From: Dyella lutea
GTDB lineage: Bacteria; Pseudomonadota; Gammaproteobacteria; Xanthomonadales; Rhodanobacteraceae
Assembly: GCF_024158035.1 (NCBI RefSeq)
Contig: NZ_JAMZEK010000002.1
Span: 980,676-1,044,675 of the forward strand
Reading direction: 5' to 3'
DNA length: 64,000 nt
Shown here: piece after piece, positions 54,242-63,380 of the stretch
Position numbering within the stretch: the stretch's first letter is position 1
Layout: each line of letters opens with the position of its first letter
The notes under the pieces: model-generated
What the model saw: the letters and a program-made list of their open reading frames with translations, nothing else
What the model was told of the DNA's origin: nothing
The model's database searches: none
Translations under genes and position numbers: made by a program

Positions 54242-55105
54242 ATGAGCAAGCGTTCCTCGGGTGGTGGCTGGGTATTCGCCATCATCGCAGTGGTCCTGAT
54301 CGCGTTCGCTGCCTGGTTCCTGGTGCAGCGTGCCCGCAAGGCCGATCAGGCCCGTCCGGCTCCGGTCGCGGCTGCCACGGCGCCGGTTCCGGCTCCGGCC
54401 AGCACGGCCCCGGTCATCGCGCATCCGATCGAACAGGCACAGACGGCCCCCGCCGCGGCCAGCACCGCACCGCTGCCGGTGCTGGGCGACAGCGATGCCA
54501 GCGTGCTGGAGGGGCTGGCTGCGTTGGCTCCGGGCAGCGACATGGGCAGCTGGCTGGTGCACCAGTCGATCATCCCGCGCATCGTGGCCACGGTGGATGC
54601 GCTGCCGCGCCGGGACCTCAGCCCGTTCATCCTTCCCGTGCATCCGGCCAAGGGCAGCCTGAAGACCCAGGATGCGAACGGCCAGAAGGTCATCGATGCG
54701 GCGAACGCTGCCCGCTACGCGCCCTACGTCAAGGCGATGCAGGCGGTCGACAGCCAGGCGCTGGTCGACTGGTACGTGCACAGCTACCCGCTGTTCCAGC
54801 AGGCCTACCGCGAGCTGGGCTACCCGCACGCGTACTTCAACGACCGACTGATTGCGGTGATCGACCACCTGCTGGCCGCGCCGGAGCCGACCGGCCCGCT
54901 GGCCGTGGTGCCGTACAAGGAGGGCTTCGCCTACGCTGATCCGTCGCTGCAGTCGCTGTCGATCGGTCAGCGCACCATGGTGCGCATCGGCGCGGCGAAC
55001 GAGGCGGCGGTGAAGGCCAAGCTGCGCGAACTGCGTGCGCGGCTGGTCGGCAGCGGCCTGCACAAGGAAGCCGCCGCGCCGGCCGGCGCGACCACGACGC
55101 ACTGA
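54242..55105 (+). CDS. DUF3014 membrane-anchored protein
   Basis: A 287-residue protein with one N-terminal membrane helix (VFAIIAVVLIAFAAWFLVQR), an Ala/Pro-rich linker (about residues 35-80) and a DUF3014 domain (LGDSDASVLEGLAALAPGSD; VHQSIIPRIVATVDALPRRDL; YKEGFAYADPSLQSLSIGQR). The domain faces the periplasm if the N-terminus is inside. Its function is unknown to me; it is common in xanthomonads and pseudomonads. Divergent from the GGDEF-EAL gene over 225 bp, where I see no clear promoter consensus. Confidence 0.88.
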   Translation: MSKRSSGGGWVFAIIAVVLIAFAAWFLVQRARKADQARPAPVAAATAPVPAPASTAPVIAHPIEQAQTAPAAASTAPLPVLGDSDASVLEGLAALAPGSDMGSWLVHQSIIPRIVATVDALPRRDLSPFILPVHPAKGSLKTQDANGQKVIDAANAARYAPYVKAMQAVDSQALVDWYVHSYPLFQQAYRELGYPHAYFNDRLIAVIDHLLAAPEPTGPLAVVPYKEGFAYADPSLQSLSIGQRTMVRIGAANEAAVKAKLRELRARLVGSGLHKEAAAPAGATTTH

Positions 55106-55127
55106 GCGCCGCGGCCGGGGTGTTCCT

Positions 55128-55910
55128 TCACCAGGGGATGTCCTGGCCGTCCCAGGCGATGAAGCGCCCGCTGTCGGCGGGCGTGGCGCCGGCGATGATC
55201 GCCAGCAGCTGGCGGGCCGCCCGCGCCGGTTCGAACAGCTTCGCGGGCGGCACGTTCTTCTGGAACGGCGCGGACAGCGCCGTGTCCACCGTGCCGGGAT
55301 GCAGCAGCAGGCAGCAGCCCATGCGATTGCGGCGCGACCACTCGATCGCGAACGTTCTCATCAGCTGGTTTTGTGCCGCCTTCGAGGCGCGGTAGGCGTA
55401 CCAGCCGCCGAGCCGGTTGTCGCCGATCGAGCCGACCCGCGCCGACAGCGAGGCGAACACCGTAGGGCCGCGCTCCAGCAGCGGCAGCAGGGCGCGGGCC
55501 AGCAGCACCGGCGCGAACGCGTTGAGCGCGAACACCTGCTCCAGCGATTGCCGCCGCACCTCGCGCACCGATTTCTCCGGCTGCAGGCCGTCGCCGTGCA
55601 GCACGCCCGCCGCGTTCACGACCAGCGCCAGCGACGGATGTCGGGTCGCCAGGGCGCCGGACAGGGCGTCGAGCGCGGCCTCGTCGGTGAGGTCGACGTC
55701 CGCGCGGTGCAGCCGCCCGGGTGCGGCTTCGCCGAATCTCGCCAGCGCGGCGCTGCCGGAGGCGTTGCGGGCGACCGCGGTCACGCTGGCCGCCTGCGGA
55801 TGGGCGAGCAGCGCTTCGGTGATCGCCAGCCCGATGCCGCGGCTGGCGCCGGTCACCAGCACGTGGGCGGGGCCGTCGAGGCCGTGGATCAGCGGCAGGT
55901 GCTCGGACAT
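55128..55910 (-). CDS. Short-chain dehydrogenase/reductase
   Basis: A 260-residue SDR of the C-factor-like (CsgA) type. The NAD(P) motif is LVTGASRGIGLAITEALL; NAAG is in LVVNAAGVLHGDG; the catalytic Tyr-x-x-x-Lys is GWYAYRASKAAQN and Ser is in FASLSARVGSIGDN. C-terminal WDGQDIPW matches C-factor-like proteins. It is the last gene of a minus-strand run that begins with the DUF202 gene (gaps of 29, 64 and 43 bases). Substrate unknown. Confidence 0.9.
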   Translation of the reverse strand: MSEHLPLIHGLDGPAHVLVTGASRGIGLAITEALLAHPQAASVTAVARNASGSAALARFGEAAPGRLHRADVDLTDEAALDALSGALATRHPSLALVVNAAGVLHGDGLQPEKSVREVRRQSLEQVFALNAFAPVLLARALLPLLERGPTVFASLSARVGSIGDNRLGGWYAYRASKAAQNQLMRTFAIEWSRRNRMGCCLLLHPGTVDTALSAPFQKNVPPAKLFEPARAARQLLAIIAGATPADSGRFIAWDGQDIPW

Positions 55911-55953
55911 GAGAACAGCTCGGGGAGGGGTGCCTCGGGTACGCGGCCCGGCG

Positions 55954-56622
55954 CTACATCGGATGCTTGATGCCGCGTTTGAGCAGCCACGCATTCACCG
56001 GGCAGGCGGTGGCGAAGCCCGCCAGCATCGCGATCTGCATCATGAACCAGAACACCGGCCCGGCCTTGTCCGGCGTGTCGCCGAACAGGACGAAGGTGGC
56101 GATCGCCATCCAGCCGTACATGCCCACCTGCCAGGACACCAGCGACAGCGTGTCGGCCTTCAGCGCGGCGAGCAGGGCGTCGCGGGCGGACATCCGCCCC
56201 ATTGGCCGGATCGTGAAGTACTGGAACGCGATGCCGATGACGAAGGCGAACACGAAATCCAGCGTCCAGCCGGTCAGCAGCGCGCTGCCGAACAGGGTGA
56301 ACGGCGCCGCCAGCAACAGGCTCTCGGCGGTCAGGTCGCCCAGCGTGCAGCCGCTGCCGCAGTGGGTGGCGGCCAGCATCACGCTCTGTGCGAAGGGGCG
56401 TTCACTCGGGTGGCCGTGGCCGCCGTGCTTGGGTGCGCGGCCGATCCGCGCGTAGGCCCACAGACCCAGCGGCCCGGCGTACAGCGCGGTGATCGGCCAC
56501 ACCAGATTCATGATCGCCATCGGCTGGCGGCGACCCAGCGCGATATCCAGGGCGATCAGGGCCGCGCAGGCCGTTGCGGCGACGAGCGAGACCAGGGCGA
56601 GGACGTGCAGCCACTGCGGCAT
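55954..56622 (-). CDS. DUF4396 integral membrane protein
   Basis: A 222-residue protein with five or six membrane helices. The DUF4396 core is recognised by LGLWAYARIGR, AATHCGSGCTLGDLTAESLL and IAFQYFTIRPMGRMS. The HCGSGC cysteine/histidine cluster is notable and could bind a metal. A start further upstream (56679) is open, but the ATG at 56622 has GGAG about 11 bases before it. Function unknown to me. Confidence 0.85.
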   Translation of the reverse strand: MPQWLHVLALVSLVAATACAALIALDIALGRRQPMAIMNLVWPITALYAGPLGLWAYARIGRAPKHGGHGHPSERPFAQSVMLAATHCGSGCTLGDLTAESLLLAAPFTLFGSALLTGWTLDFVFAFVIGIAFQYFTIRPMGRMSARDALLAALKADTLSLVSWQVGMYGWMAIATFVLFGDTPDKAGPVFWFMMQIAMLAGFATACPVNAWLLKRGIKHPM

Positions 56623-56686
56623 CGGCAGGCTCCGTGCAAAAACCCGAGCATGCCGCGATGCCCGTGGAAGCCCGATCAAGCCGCCC

Positions 56687-57220
56687 TCAATCCAGCGGGG
56701 CGGCCATCACCAGCTTGTCGACCGGATAGCCCCGGGCCGCGGCGCGCTCGCGGATGCCGCGGAACGTGGCCGTATCCATGCGCGACGCGCGCGACAGCAC
56801 CCACAGGTACTTGCGGCTGGGGCTGCCGACCACGGCCCAGCGGTAGTGCGGGTCCAGCTCCACCACCCAGTAGTCCGCCCACACCATCGGCAACCAGCCG
56901 AGCCACGCCGGGGCGAAGCGCACCTTGAGCGCGCCGGAATGATCGTCCACGCGGCGCGCCACGCCATCGGACGCGTCCATGCCCTTGGCGGTACGGCAGG
57001 CGTTGTGCACGTTGACGGTGCCGTCGGGGCGCAGCGTGTAGGTCGCGGTGATGGTGTCGATGCAGTGGCGCTGGAAGAACATCGGCAGGTGCGCGATCTC
57101 GTGCCAAGTGCCCGCATAGCGCGTCAGGTCCAGCACGGGCACCGGCCGGTTCGGCAATGACTCGGCGGAGGCAGTCAGGCTGGCACCCAGCAGGGCGGTG
57201 AGGAACAGGGGGCGGATCAT
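56687..57220 (-). CDS. Bacterial lipocalin (Blc-type)
   Basis: A 177-residue secreted lipocalin. The signal peptide (MIRPLFLTALLGASLTASA) has no lipobox, so it is periplasmic rather than lipid-anchored as in E. coli Blc. The lipocalin GxW motif is YAGTWHEIAHLPMFFQRHC and the second conserved block is DYWVVELDPHYRWAVVGSPSRKYLWVLSR (NPD-like YxW). Lipocalins of this group bind lysophospholipids or fatty acids and help envelope stress. CAAGGAG precedes the ATG. Confidence 0.93.
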   Translation of the reverse strand: MIRPLFLTALLGASLTASAESLPNRPVPVLDLTRYAGTWHEIAHLPMFFQRHCIDTITATYTLRPDGTVNVHNACRTAKGMDASDGVARRVDDHSGALKVRFAPAWLGWLPMVWADYWVVELDPHYRWAVVGSPSRKYLWVLSRASRMDTATFRGIRERAAARGYPVDKLVMAAPLD

Positions 57221-57249
57221 GAATTCACTCCTTGAGAAACGGGGGCCGC

Positions 57250-57633
57250 TCAGCTCAGCGCCACCACCTGCTGCGCCACGTAGATCACCAGGAACACCGC
57301 CATGGCGATCAGCAAGCCCGACAGCAGGCGTTCCATGCCGCCACGGCGGTAGAGCTCGTTGCCCTCGCGATCGATCGCGGCGCGGTTGCGGTGGAAACTC
57401 AGCGTCGCCAGCAGTACCAGCAGCGCTCCGAACGCCAGCAGCGCCAGGCCCAGCCACTCCGAGGCGAGGACGTGCAGCTTCGGCATCGTCGAGCCCATCG
57501 CGTGGCTTGCGTAGGCGAGGAAGATGTCGAACCGCTCCAGCAGGAAGCCGAACGCCATCACCGTGATCGCCGTACGCACCCAGGCCAGGTAGGTGCGTTC
57601 GTTGGCGGCGTGATCGCTGAAGCGCAAGATCAT
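57250..57633 (-). CDS. DUF202 inner-membrane protein (YidH-like)
   Basis: A 127-residue protein with three membrane helices and the DUF202 signature at its N-terminus: SDHAANERTYLAWVRTAITVMAFGFLLERF. The family, which includes E. coli YidH and fungal Vtc1, has no certain biochemical role in bacteria. It heads the minus-strand run of four genes and is divergent from the cupin gene across 150 bp. Confidence 0.9.
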   Translation of the reverse strand: MILRFSDHAANERTYLAWVRTAITVMAFGFLLERFDIFLAYASHAMGSTMPKLHVLASEWLGLALLAFGALLVLLATLSFHRNRAAIDREGNELYRRGGMERLLSGLLIAMAVFLVIYVAQQVVALS

Positions 57634-57756
57634 GGGCGGAGCTCCGTCGAAGAGCCGTCAATCTACCCGCAGTAAGCGGCGGTGCCCACCTTGTGCAGCC
57701 GCCAGGCCGCGGCGTCGTGCCGCGCTTGACCCGGAGGCGGGACAGCCTGATCCTGT

Positions 57757-57774
57757 CTACCTTCCAATAGGTAG
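57757..57774. promoter_or_regulatory. TetR-type operator of the cupin-tetR unit
   Basis: CTACCT-TCCAAT-AGGTAG, a perfect inverted repeat ending 9 bp before the cupin ATG. It sits where an autoregulated TetR-family repressor would bind, since tetR is the second gene of the same unit. A TTGACC (57726-57731) upstream could be the -35 box. Confidence 0.7.
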
Positions 57775-57783
57775 GCTGATGTA

Positions 57784-58461
57784 ATGCAACTCCGTTCCGA
57801 CTGGTCCGAGCGCGCCGTGGTCGATGCTTCCGCGATGGAGTGGGTGGAGTCGCCCTCCGCCGGTGTCCAGCGCAAGATGCTCGAACGCGACGGCGACGAG
57901 GTGGCCCGCGCCACCTCCATCGTGCGCTACGCGCCGGGCTCGCACTTTCCACGTCACGTGCACGAGATGGGCGAGGAGCTGTTCGTGCTGGAAGGGGAGT
58001 TCTGCGACGAGAGTGGCCGTTTCGGCCCCGGTTCGTATATCCGCAACCCTCCCGCCTCGGCGCACGCACCGTGGTCGGACGGCGGCTGCGTGCTGTTCGT
58101 GAAGCTGCGCTATTTCGATCCCATCGACCAGGCGCGCGTGGTGGTCCATACCCGCGAGGAGGCGTGGCTGCCGGGGCTGGTGCCGGGGCTGTCGGTGATG
58201 CCGCTGCACGACTTCCGCACCGAGCACACCGCACTGGTGCGCTGGGCGCCGGGCACGTACTTCAACCCGCATCGTCACTACGGCGGCGAAGAGATCCTGG
58301 TGGTGGAGGGGGTGTTCGAGGACGAGCACGGCCGCTACCCGGCCGGCAGCTGGCTGCGCAGCCCGCACATGAGCCAGCATCAGCCCTTCAGCCGCGAGGG
58401 CTGCACCATCCTGGTCAAGACCGGCCATCTGATCGCCCACACCGAGGACGCCGCCGCATGA
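57784..58461 (+). CDS. Two-domain cupin, ChrR-like
   Basis: A 225-residue bicupin. Each half carries a metal-binding motif: SHFPRHVHEMGEELFVLEGEF and YFNPHRHYGGEEILVVEGVF (HxH...E, with the later His in the second cupin motif). The sequence resembles ChrR-type anti-sigma cupin domains but lacks the zinc-finger anti-sigma part. A small-molecule oxygenase or detoxifier is possible. Its stop overlaps the tetR start (ATGA), so the two are translationally coupled. Confidence 0.85.
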   Translation: MQLRSDWSERAVVDASAMEWVESPSAGVQRKMLERDGDEVARATSIVRYAPGSHFPRHVHEMGEELFVLEGEFCDESGRFGPGSYIRNPPASAHAPWSDGGCVLFVKLRYFDPIDQARVVVHTREEAWLPGLVPGLSVMPLHDFRTEHTALVRWAPGTYFNPHRHYGGEEILVVEGVFEDEHGRYPAGSWLRSPHMSQHQPFSREGCTILVKTGHLIAHTEDAAA

Positions 58462-59036
58462 ACTCCGCCACGGCAGGGACCGCCGCACGGGTGATGGACG
58501 TGGCCGAGGCGCTGATCCAGCAGCGCGGCTACGGCGGGTTTTCCTTCGACGACGTGGCGCAGGCGGTGGGCATCCGCAAGCCCAGCGTGCACCACCACTT
58601 CCGCACCAAGGCCGAGCTCGTGGCCGCGCTGGCGCGGCGCTACACCGAGCGCTTCGAGTCCGCACTGGCGGCGATCGACGTGGCCCGGCGCGATCCACTG
58701 GCGCGGCTCAAGGCCTACGTGCAGCTGTTCGCCACCACCTACGCGCAGGACGGCCGCCTGTGCGTGTGCGGCATGCTCGGCGCCGAGGCGGATGCCTTGC
58801 CGGCCGACGTCGCCGACGCGGTCGCCGGGTTCTTCCAGCTCAACCTCACCTGGCTCGCTGCCGCCTTCCGTGATGCGCAGCGAAGCGGCCAGGTGACCAC
58901 CGCGCAGCGTGCGGCGAATCTCGCGGAGCTGATGCTGTCGGCGCTGGAAGGCGCGATGGTGGTGGGGCGGGGCGGTCGCTCCGGCGGAGGTCCCGCGGCA
59001 GTCGGCAAGCATCTGCTGGCCGGTCTCGCGCGGTGA
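58458..59036 (+). CDS. TetR-family transcriptional regulator
   Basis: A 192-residue repressor. The helix-turn-helix reads GYGGFSFDDVAQAVGIRKPSVHHHFRTKAELVAAL, and the C-terminal ligand domain is of the TetR_C type with a cysteine pair (LCVCGMLGAEADALP) used in thiol-responsive and AcuR/YxaF-like repressors. It starts inside the cupin stop codon. It probably represses its own operon through the CTACCT-N6-AGGTAG site; the inducer is unknown. Confidence 0.92.
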   Translation: MNSATAGTAARVMDVAEALIQQRGYGGFSFDDVAQAVGIRKPSVHHHFRTKAELVAALARRYTERFESALAAIDVARRDPLARLKAYVQLFATTYAQDGRLCVCGMLGAEADALPADVADAVAGFFQLNLTWLAAAFRDAQRSGQVTTAQRAANLAELMLSALEGAMVVGRGGRSGGGPAAVGKHLLAGLAR

Positions 59037-59075
59037 GGCTGGTCCAGCCGTGCTACTGCCGTTGCGAGCATGGTG

Positions 59076-59145
59076 GTGGGAGTGACTTCAGTCACGACGC
59101 TCCCGCTGCGCCATGGAGAGGTGTCGGGGCTGAAGCCCCTCCCAC
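59076..59145. repeat. REP pair (BIME-like) after tetR
   Basis: Two REP-like palindromes in inverted orientation: 59076-59104 (core GAGTGACTTCAGTCACGAC) and 59117-59145 (on the other strand, core GAGGGGCTTCAGCCCCGAC). They share the GGGAG-hairpin-TTCAG layout seen in REPs of xanthomonads and pseudomonads, with compensatory changes in the stem (GTGAC/GTCAC versus GGGGC/GCCCC). Confidence 0.8.
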
Positions 59146-59181
59146 AGTCGAGAAAGGTCGCCGGGTTGCCCGGAAGCAAAG

Positions 59182-59207
59182 GCGGCGACGGATTGCTCCG
59201 TCGCCGC
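59182..59207 (-). terminator. Terminator of the SPFH gene
   Basis: GCGGCGACGGA-TTGC-TCCGTCGCCGC, an 11-bp perfect stem lying 15 bases past the SPFH stop on the minus strand, followed by CTTTGCTTCC. It would also separate the repeat area from the gene. Confidence 0.7.
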
Positions 59208-59222
59208 TGCCGTTTCACCTGC

Positions 59223-60104
59223 TTACTTCGCTTCCGGCAACTGGATCAGCGGTACCGAACCGCCGCCGGTGTACGTGGGCAGCTGGCCGTTCCACTTCTC
59301 CACCGCGATCATGTGGATGATGTCCGGGTTGGCGCGCAGCGCGTCGCCCTTCATGCGGATCGCCTGCGCTTCGGCCTCGGCGATCGCCAGCTGGGCCTTC
59401 GCCTTGCCCTCGGCCATCGCTACTTCCTTGGCCGCCTCGGCCTGCGCCTGGGCGATCTCGTTCTTGCGCTGCTCGGCCATCTGCGTGGCCTGGATCTTCG
59501 CGTTGATCGACTGCACCACCGTCGCCGGCAGGCGTAGTTCGCCGATCCAGTAGATCTTCTCGATCACGATGCCGGTCGGTCCCACCTGCTGGCTCACGTC
59601 GTCCTGCACGGACTGGATCAGCGAGGCCTTGCCGCGGCCGTAGACCGACTCGATGCCCAGCGAGCTGGACTCCTTTACCAGCGAATCGCGCACCATGTTG
59701 CGCAGGTAGATGTCGGTGATCTCGTTCACTCCCTTGCGGTACTTCTGGAAGATCGTGGTCACCTTGTCCGGGTTGATGTGATAAGTGATGCCCACGTCCG
59801 CGTTCACCGACAGGCCTTCCACGGTCTGGAAGGTCAGCGACTCGTCGTTCGGCGAGCCTTCGGTGGCGCTGCGGGTCCAGGTGTAGTTCTGGGTGAAGGT
59901 GGGGAAGGTGTACAGGTCGTAGCCCCAGCCCACCCAGTAGCGGCCGGGCTGCAGTTCCTGCAGCGAACCCTTGCCATCGCCGTAGAGCTTGAACTTCACG
60001 CCGACGTTGCCGGCCGGCACCTTGCTGCACTGGGTCAGCGACAGCGCGGCGAGAGCGAGTACGAACAGGCCCACCAGTGTGCGGGCAGTAAAAGTCGATT
60101 TCAT
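59223..60104 (-). CDS. SPFH/Band 7 (prohibitin-like) membrane protein
   Basis: A 293-residue protein: N-terminal hydrophobic segment (residues 10-25), then an SPFH domain (VPAGNVGVKFKLYGDGKGSL; GLSVNADVGITYHINPDKV; IYLRNMVRDSLVKESSSLGIESVYG) and a long Ala/Glu/Gln coiled coil (KNEIAQAQAEAAKEVAMAEG) as in flotillins and HflK/C. These form large ring oligomers on membranes and regulate proteases or lipid domains. The N-terminal segment ends in LTQCSK, so Cys 26 is positioned like a lipid-modified residue, although Gln before Cys is not standard. It follows a small membrane-protein gene by 12 bases. Confidence 0.92.
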   Translation of the reverse strand: MKSTFTARTLVGLFVLALAALSLTQCSKVPAGNVGVKFKLYGDGKGSLQELQPGRYWVGWGYDLYTFPTFTQNYTWTRSATEGSPNDESLTFQTVEGLSVNADVGITYHINPDKVTTIFQKYRKGVNEITDIYLRNMVRDSLVKESSSLGIESVYGRGKASLIQSVQDDVSQQVGPTGIVIEKIYWIGELRLPATVVQSINAKIQATQMAEQRKNEIAQAQAEAAKEVAMAEGKAKAQLAIAEAEAQAIRMKGDALRANPDIIHMIAVEKWNGQLPTYTGGGSVPLIQLPEAK

Positions 60105-60116
60105 GGAGAGCTTTCC

Positions 60117-60308
60117 TTAGTTGAATGGACGTCCAAACAGCCGCCATGCCCAGACGAGCAGGGCGACCAGAAGAGCCAGGCCAGCCGCGACCGCCAGCGT
60201 GCTGGCGGCCGAGATCAGCCACGGGCCGATAAGGCCCAGGTAAAGCGCCACGCAGACAGCGAACAGCCCCAGGCTGATGGCGCGGTGGTGGCGCGATTGC
60301 AGTTGCAT
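60117..60308 (-). CDS. Small two-helix membrane protein upstream of SPFH gene
   Basis: A 63-residue protein with two membrane helices (ISLGLFAVCVALYLGLIGPW and STLAVAAGLALLVALLVWAW) and a basic end. GGGGAG precedes the ATG. It sits 12 bases ahead of the SPFH gene on the same strand, so a shared transcript is likely; it may be a partner of the SPFH protein, comparable in role to NfeD-type partners, but it has no NfeD similarity that I can see. Confidence 0.7.
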   Translation of the reverse strand: MQLQSRHHRAISLGLFAVCVALYLGLIGPWLISAASTLAVAAGLALLVALLVWAWRLFGRPFN

Positions 60309-60910
60309 CGGTGGTTCTCCCCTTGGGTAGCGAGGCGCGACATCGCGATGGATGCGCGCGGTGACGCCGCCGGCGGCGGCAAGGCGCTGCGGCATGAATC
60401 GAGGGCGGGCTCACGGGAAGGGGCTGCACATGCCCGACCGATGCGAGGGCATCGACGCAGCATGCACGCGATTCGAGGGGACAGCCGTCGTCCGGATCAG
60501 GCCTGTGCAGGCCCAGGGACGCGACTCACGACGCGGAATGGATCAGGGCGTTGGAAGCACGTCGGTCAGCGTGGCGAACAGCCCACGGGCAAAGATGGCC
60601 CAACGCGGATGGAAGGTGATCATGGTCGTGTGTGAATCGAAGGATTCGACCCTGCGAATTCTACGCCTGTCCCACGCGCATTCAAAGAAAAATCGGAGGT
60701 GTTACGAAGTAACGCGAGGCCTTGTGCTGCAACGGCTTGCGGGGCATGTGCGCAACGCCGAGGCCTTGCATCTTCGGGTGGCTTCTTCCGCGGCTGACGG
60801 CTCTGGCGAGCGCGGCATGTCGGTGCTGCCGAGAGCATCTTCCCGACGCGGCTCTCCGCGTGCTTGCGGCGAATTTCTGCTAGCGTTCGCGCGCTGCCAG
60901 GAGAGCCAGC
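60309..60910. other. Gene-free stretch
   Basis: About 600 bases without a supported gene; frames that run through it have no initiation signal. Two short palindromes stand out: GAATCGAAGGATTC (about 60636-60649) and GTTAC-GAA-GTAAC (60701-60713). Their roles are unknown. Confidence 0.4.
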
Positions 60911-61027
60911 ATGTTTCCCCAGACAAGCCACCTGCGTCGCCTTCGCCAAGTACACGTCGTCGCGCATGTCGCGATGACGGTGATCGGTTTTATCGCGTTG
61001 TGCGCCCACGTGCTGAGCCATCGCTAG
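60911..61027 (+). CDS. Candidate 38-residue small membrane protein
   Basis: The frame reads MFPQTSHLRRLRQVHVVAHV then AMTVIGFIALCAHVLSHR and stops at 61027. It has a strong AGGAGAG ribosome binding site a few bases upstream, a basic N-terminus and one membrane-length hydrophobic segment ending in His-rich flanks. Too short for most gene callers. I find no similarity from memory, so this is called from signals alone. Confidence 0.4.
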   Translation: MFPQTSHLRRLRQVHVVAHVAMTVIGFIALCAHVLSHR

Positions 61028-61078
61028 CGCAAGCCAGGCGACGGCCCATTGGCGTGAGCGATTCCGCCAAGCCCGGTT

Positions 61079-62053
<975 letters not shown>

Positions 62054-62134
62054 GGGGAGTGGGTTCCCTGGTGGGTGGGGTTTCTAGGGTATCGCCATGC
62101 AGCTCGCCGCGATGACCATACACACCACACCGTC

Positions 62135-62154
62135 ATTCCCGCGAAAGCGGGAAT
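62135..62154. repeat. ATTCCCGC-GAAA-GCGGGAAT dispersed repeat
   Basis: A perfect 8-bp inverted repeat flanked by CCGTC and CCAGTG. This is the widespread proteobacterial element of which Neisseria dRS3 is the best known; translated on the reverse strand it gives the familiar HWIPAFAGMTV string seen in spurious ORFs. Confidence 0.8.
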
Positions 62155-62203
62155 CCAGTGTCTTTTGCTCTTTCCGGACTCCGTGATCCGTAGAGCGAAG
62201 AGC

Positions 62204-62460
62204 GTTTCGTCCTCCTGCGGAGGCCGAGTCACTTCTCTTTGCGTGGCCAAAGAGAAGTAACCAAGAGAAAGGCCACCCCGCTTTCGCGCCTCACCGGTCT
62301 GTGACCGGTGAGGTCCGCGTCCGGGCTGCGGGGTTTGTCGACAGTCCATCCATGGACTGACGCCAAACTGGCTCGCATCCGTGCGAGCCACCCTTCGGGC
62401 TTTTCCTCCGCCCGGCCGCCGCTGCAGAGGGGAGGGAAGGGCGGCGCGCGGTTGCGCGCA
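62204..62460 (+). repeat. Structured repeat, copy A
   Basis: About 250 bases nearly identical in order of parts to copy B (63381-63640). Predicted hairpins: CCTCC-TGC-GGAGG; ACTTCTCTTTG...CAAAGAGAAGT (11 bp); CCTCACCGGTC-TGT-GACCGGTGAGG (11 bp); CAGTCCAT-CC-ATGGACTG; GGCTCGCA-TCCG-TGCGAGCC; then CCACCCTTCGGGCTTTT and a GCGCGC...GCGCGC hairpin. Several stems differ from copy B by paired changes. No protein is encoded on either strand with normal initiation signals. Confidence 0.8.
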
Positions 62461-62608
62461 CCTTTCATCGCTGCGTAGGCAGAGGCAAGGGCACGGGCGA
62501 AAGACGAAACCCATGCGGAAGCCGAAGTGAGGGTGACGGCGTGTGGGGTGATACGGTGGGTCAGCGGTCGATACGGCGTGATGTGCAGCCGGATACTGCG
62601 GCTCACGT

Positions 62609-63218
62609 TCAACTGAGCGAATGCCGGCGGATTGTTCGGGCAACGATGGTTGCTGCGATGCCAAGCATCCAAAGTATTCCGGCCAGACCGTGCAGGAACC
62701 TCACGAAAAGCTCTGCCGAGAAAAAGGGGTTGAAGGCGCCTAGGATGAAGATGTCCACCAGGTAGCCATAGACAAAGCTCCCCATGTCGTGGCCGAGGAC
62801 GAGGCATGGATGAACCGCGTTCTCCCCCAGATTGCAGCCGAGCCGACTCGCGACTTCGATGACGATGAAGTTCCCTAGCAGCGGGATGGCCAGCAGGACA
62901 AAGAGGAGGGTGACCGGGGAGACGATGCCCCAAAGAAGCACGCGCAGGCGCTTCAGCACCGGATCCTCGGCCAGGCGAGCAGCTCGAGCGCGCTTTTTCG
63001 GTGGCTTCCTGCTTCGCGACGGCTTTCTCGACGGCGACAGTTTCTGCAAGTCGCAGTTGTTCATCTGCTTTCTCACGGGAGTAACCCCTGCTTTCGAGCA
63101 CGTCCAGAAGCGCCGCGGCCGCGTCGGGTACGAGGCCGCCCTGTTTGTAGCGGTGCAACAGGAGGTTGGTCGGCATGGCATCGAATTGCTCGATGAAGCT
63201 CCTTTGCCTGTTCTCCAT
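62609..63218 (-). pseudogene. Frameshifted membrane protein gene
   Basis: From the ATG at 63218 (AGGAAGG upstream) the frame reads MENRQRSFIEQFDAMPTNLL and on to AVAKQEATEK, then loses sense. The next frame continues KKRARAARLAEDPVLKRLRV, followed by three membrane segments (VSPVTLLFVLLAIPLLGNFI; GSFVYGYLVDIFILGAFNPF; FLHGLAGILWMLGIAATIVA) and a stop at 62609. The shift is at the five-A run (plus strand about 62996-63000, in GCGCTTTTTCGG); four As would restore one frame of about 202 codons. It may be a natural frameshift, a phase-variable tract or a sequencing error. The protein has a predicted helical N-terminus; I do not recognise the family. It lies between direct repeats A and B. Confidence 0.75.
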
Positions 63219-63380
63219 GGAATCCTTCCTGGTTGGCGTTGGTCCTGGGGACTCTGACGGCTTACCGTGTGTCATCGTCGATGAAGCTACGCCGCATTGT
63301 CCACGGGATTCATTTCGAATGACGCCGAAGTCCAGGTTGGCCCCGCCCTTCTTACACTCGAAAATCCTCAATCAGAAGCG

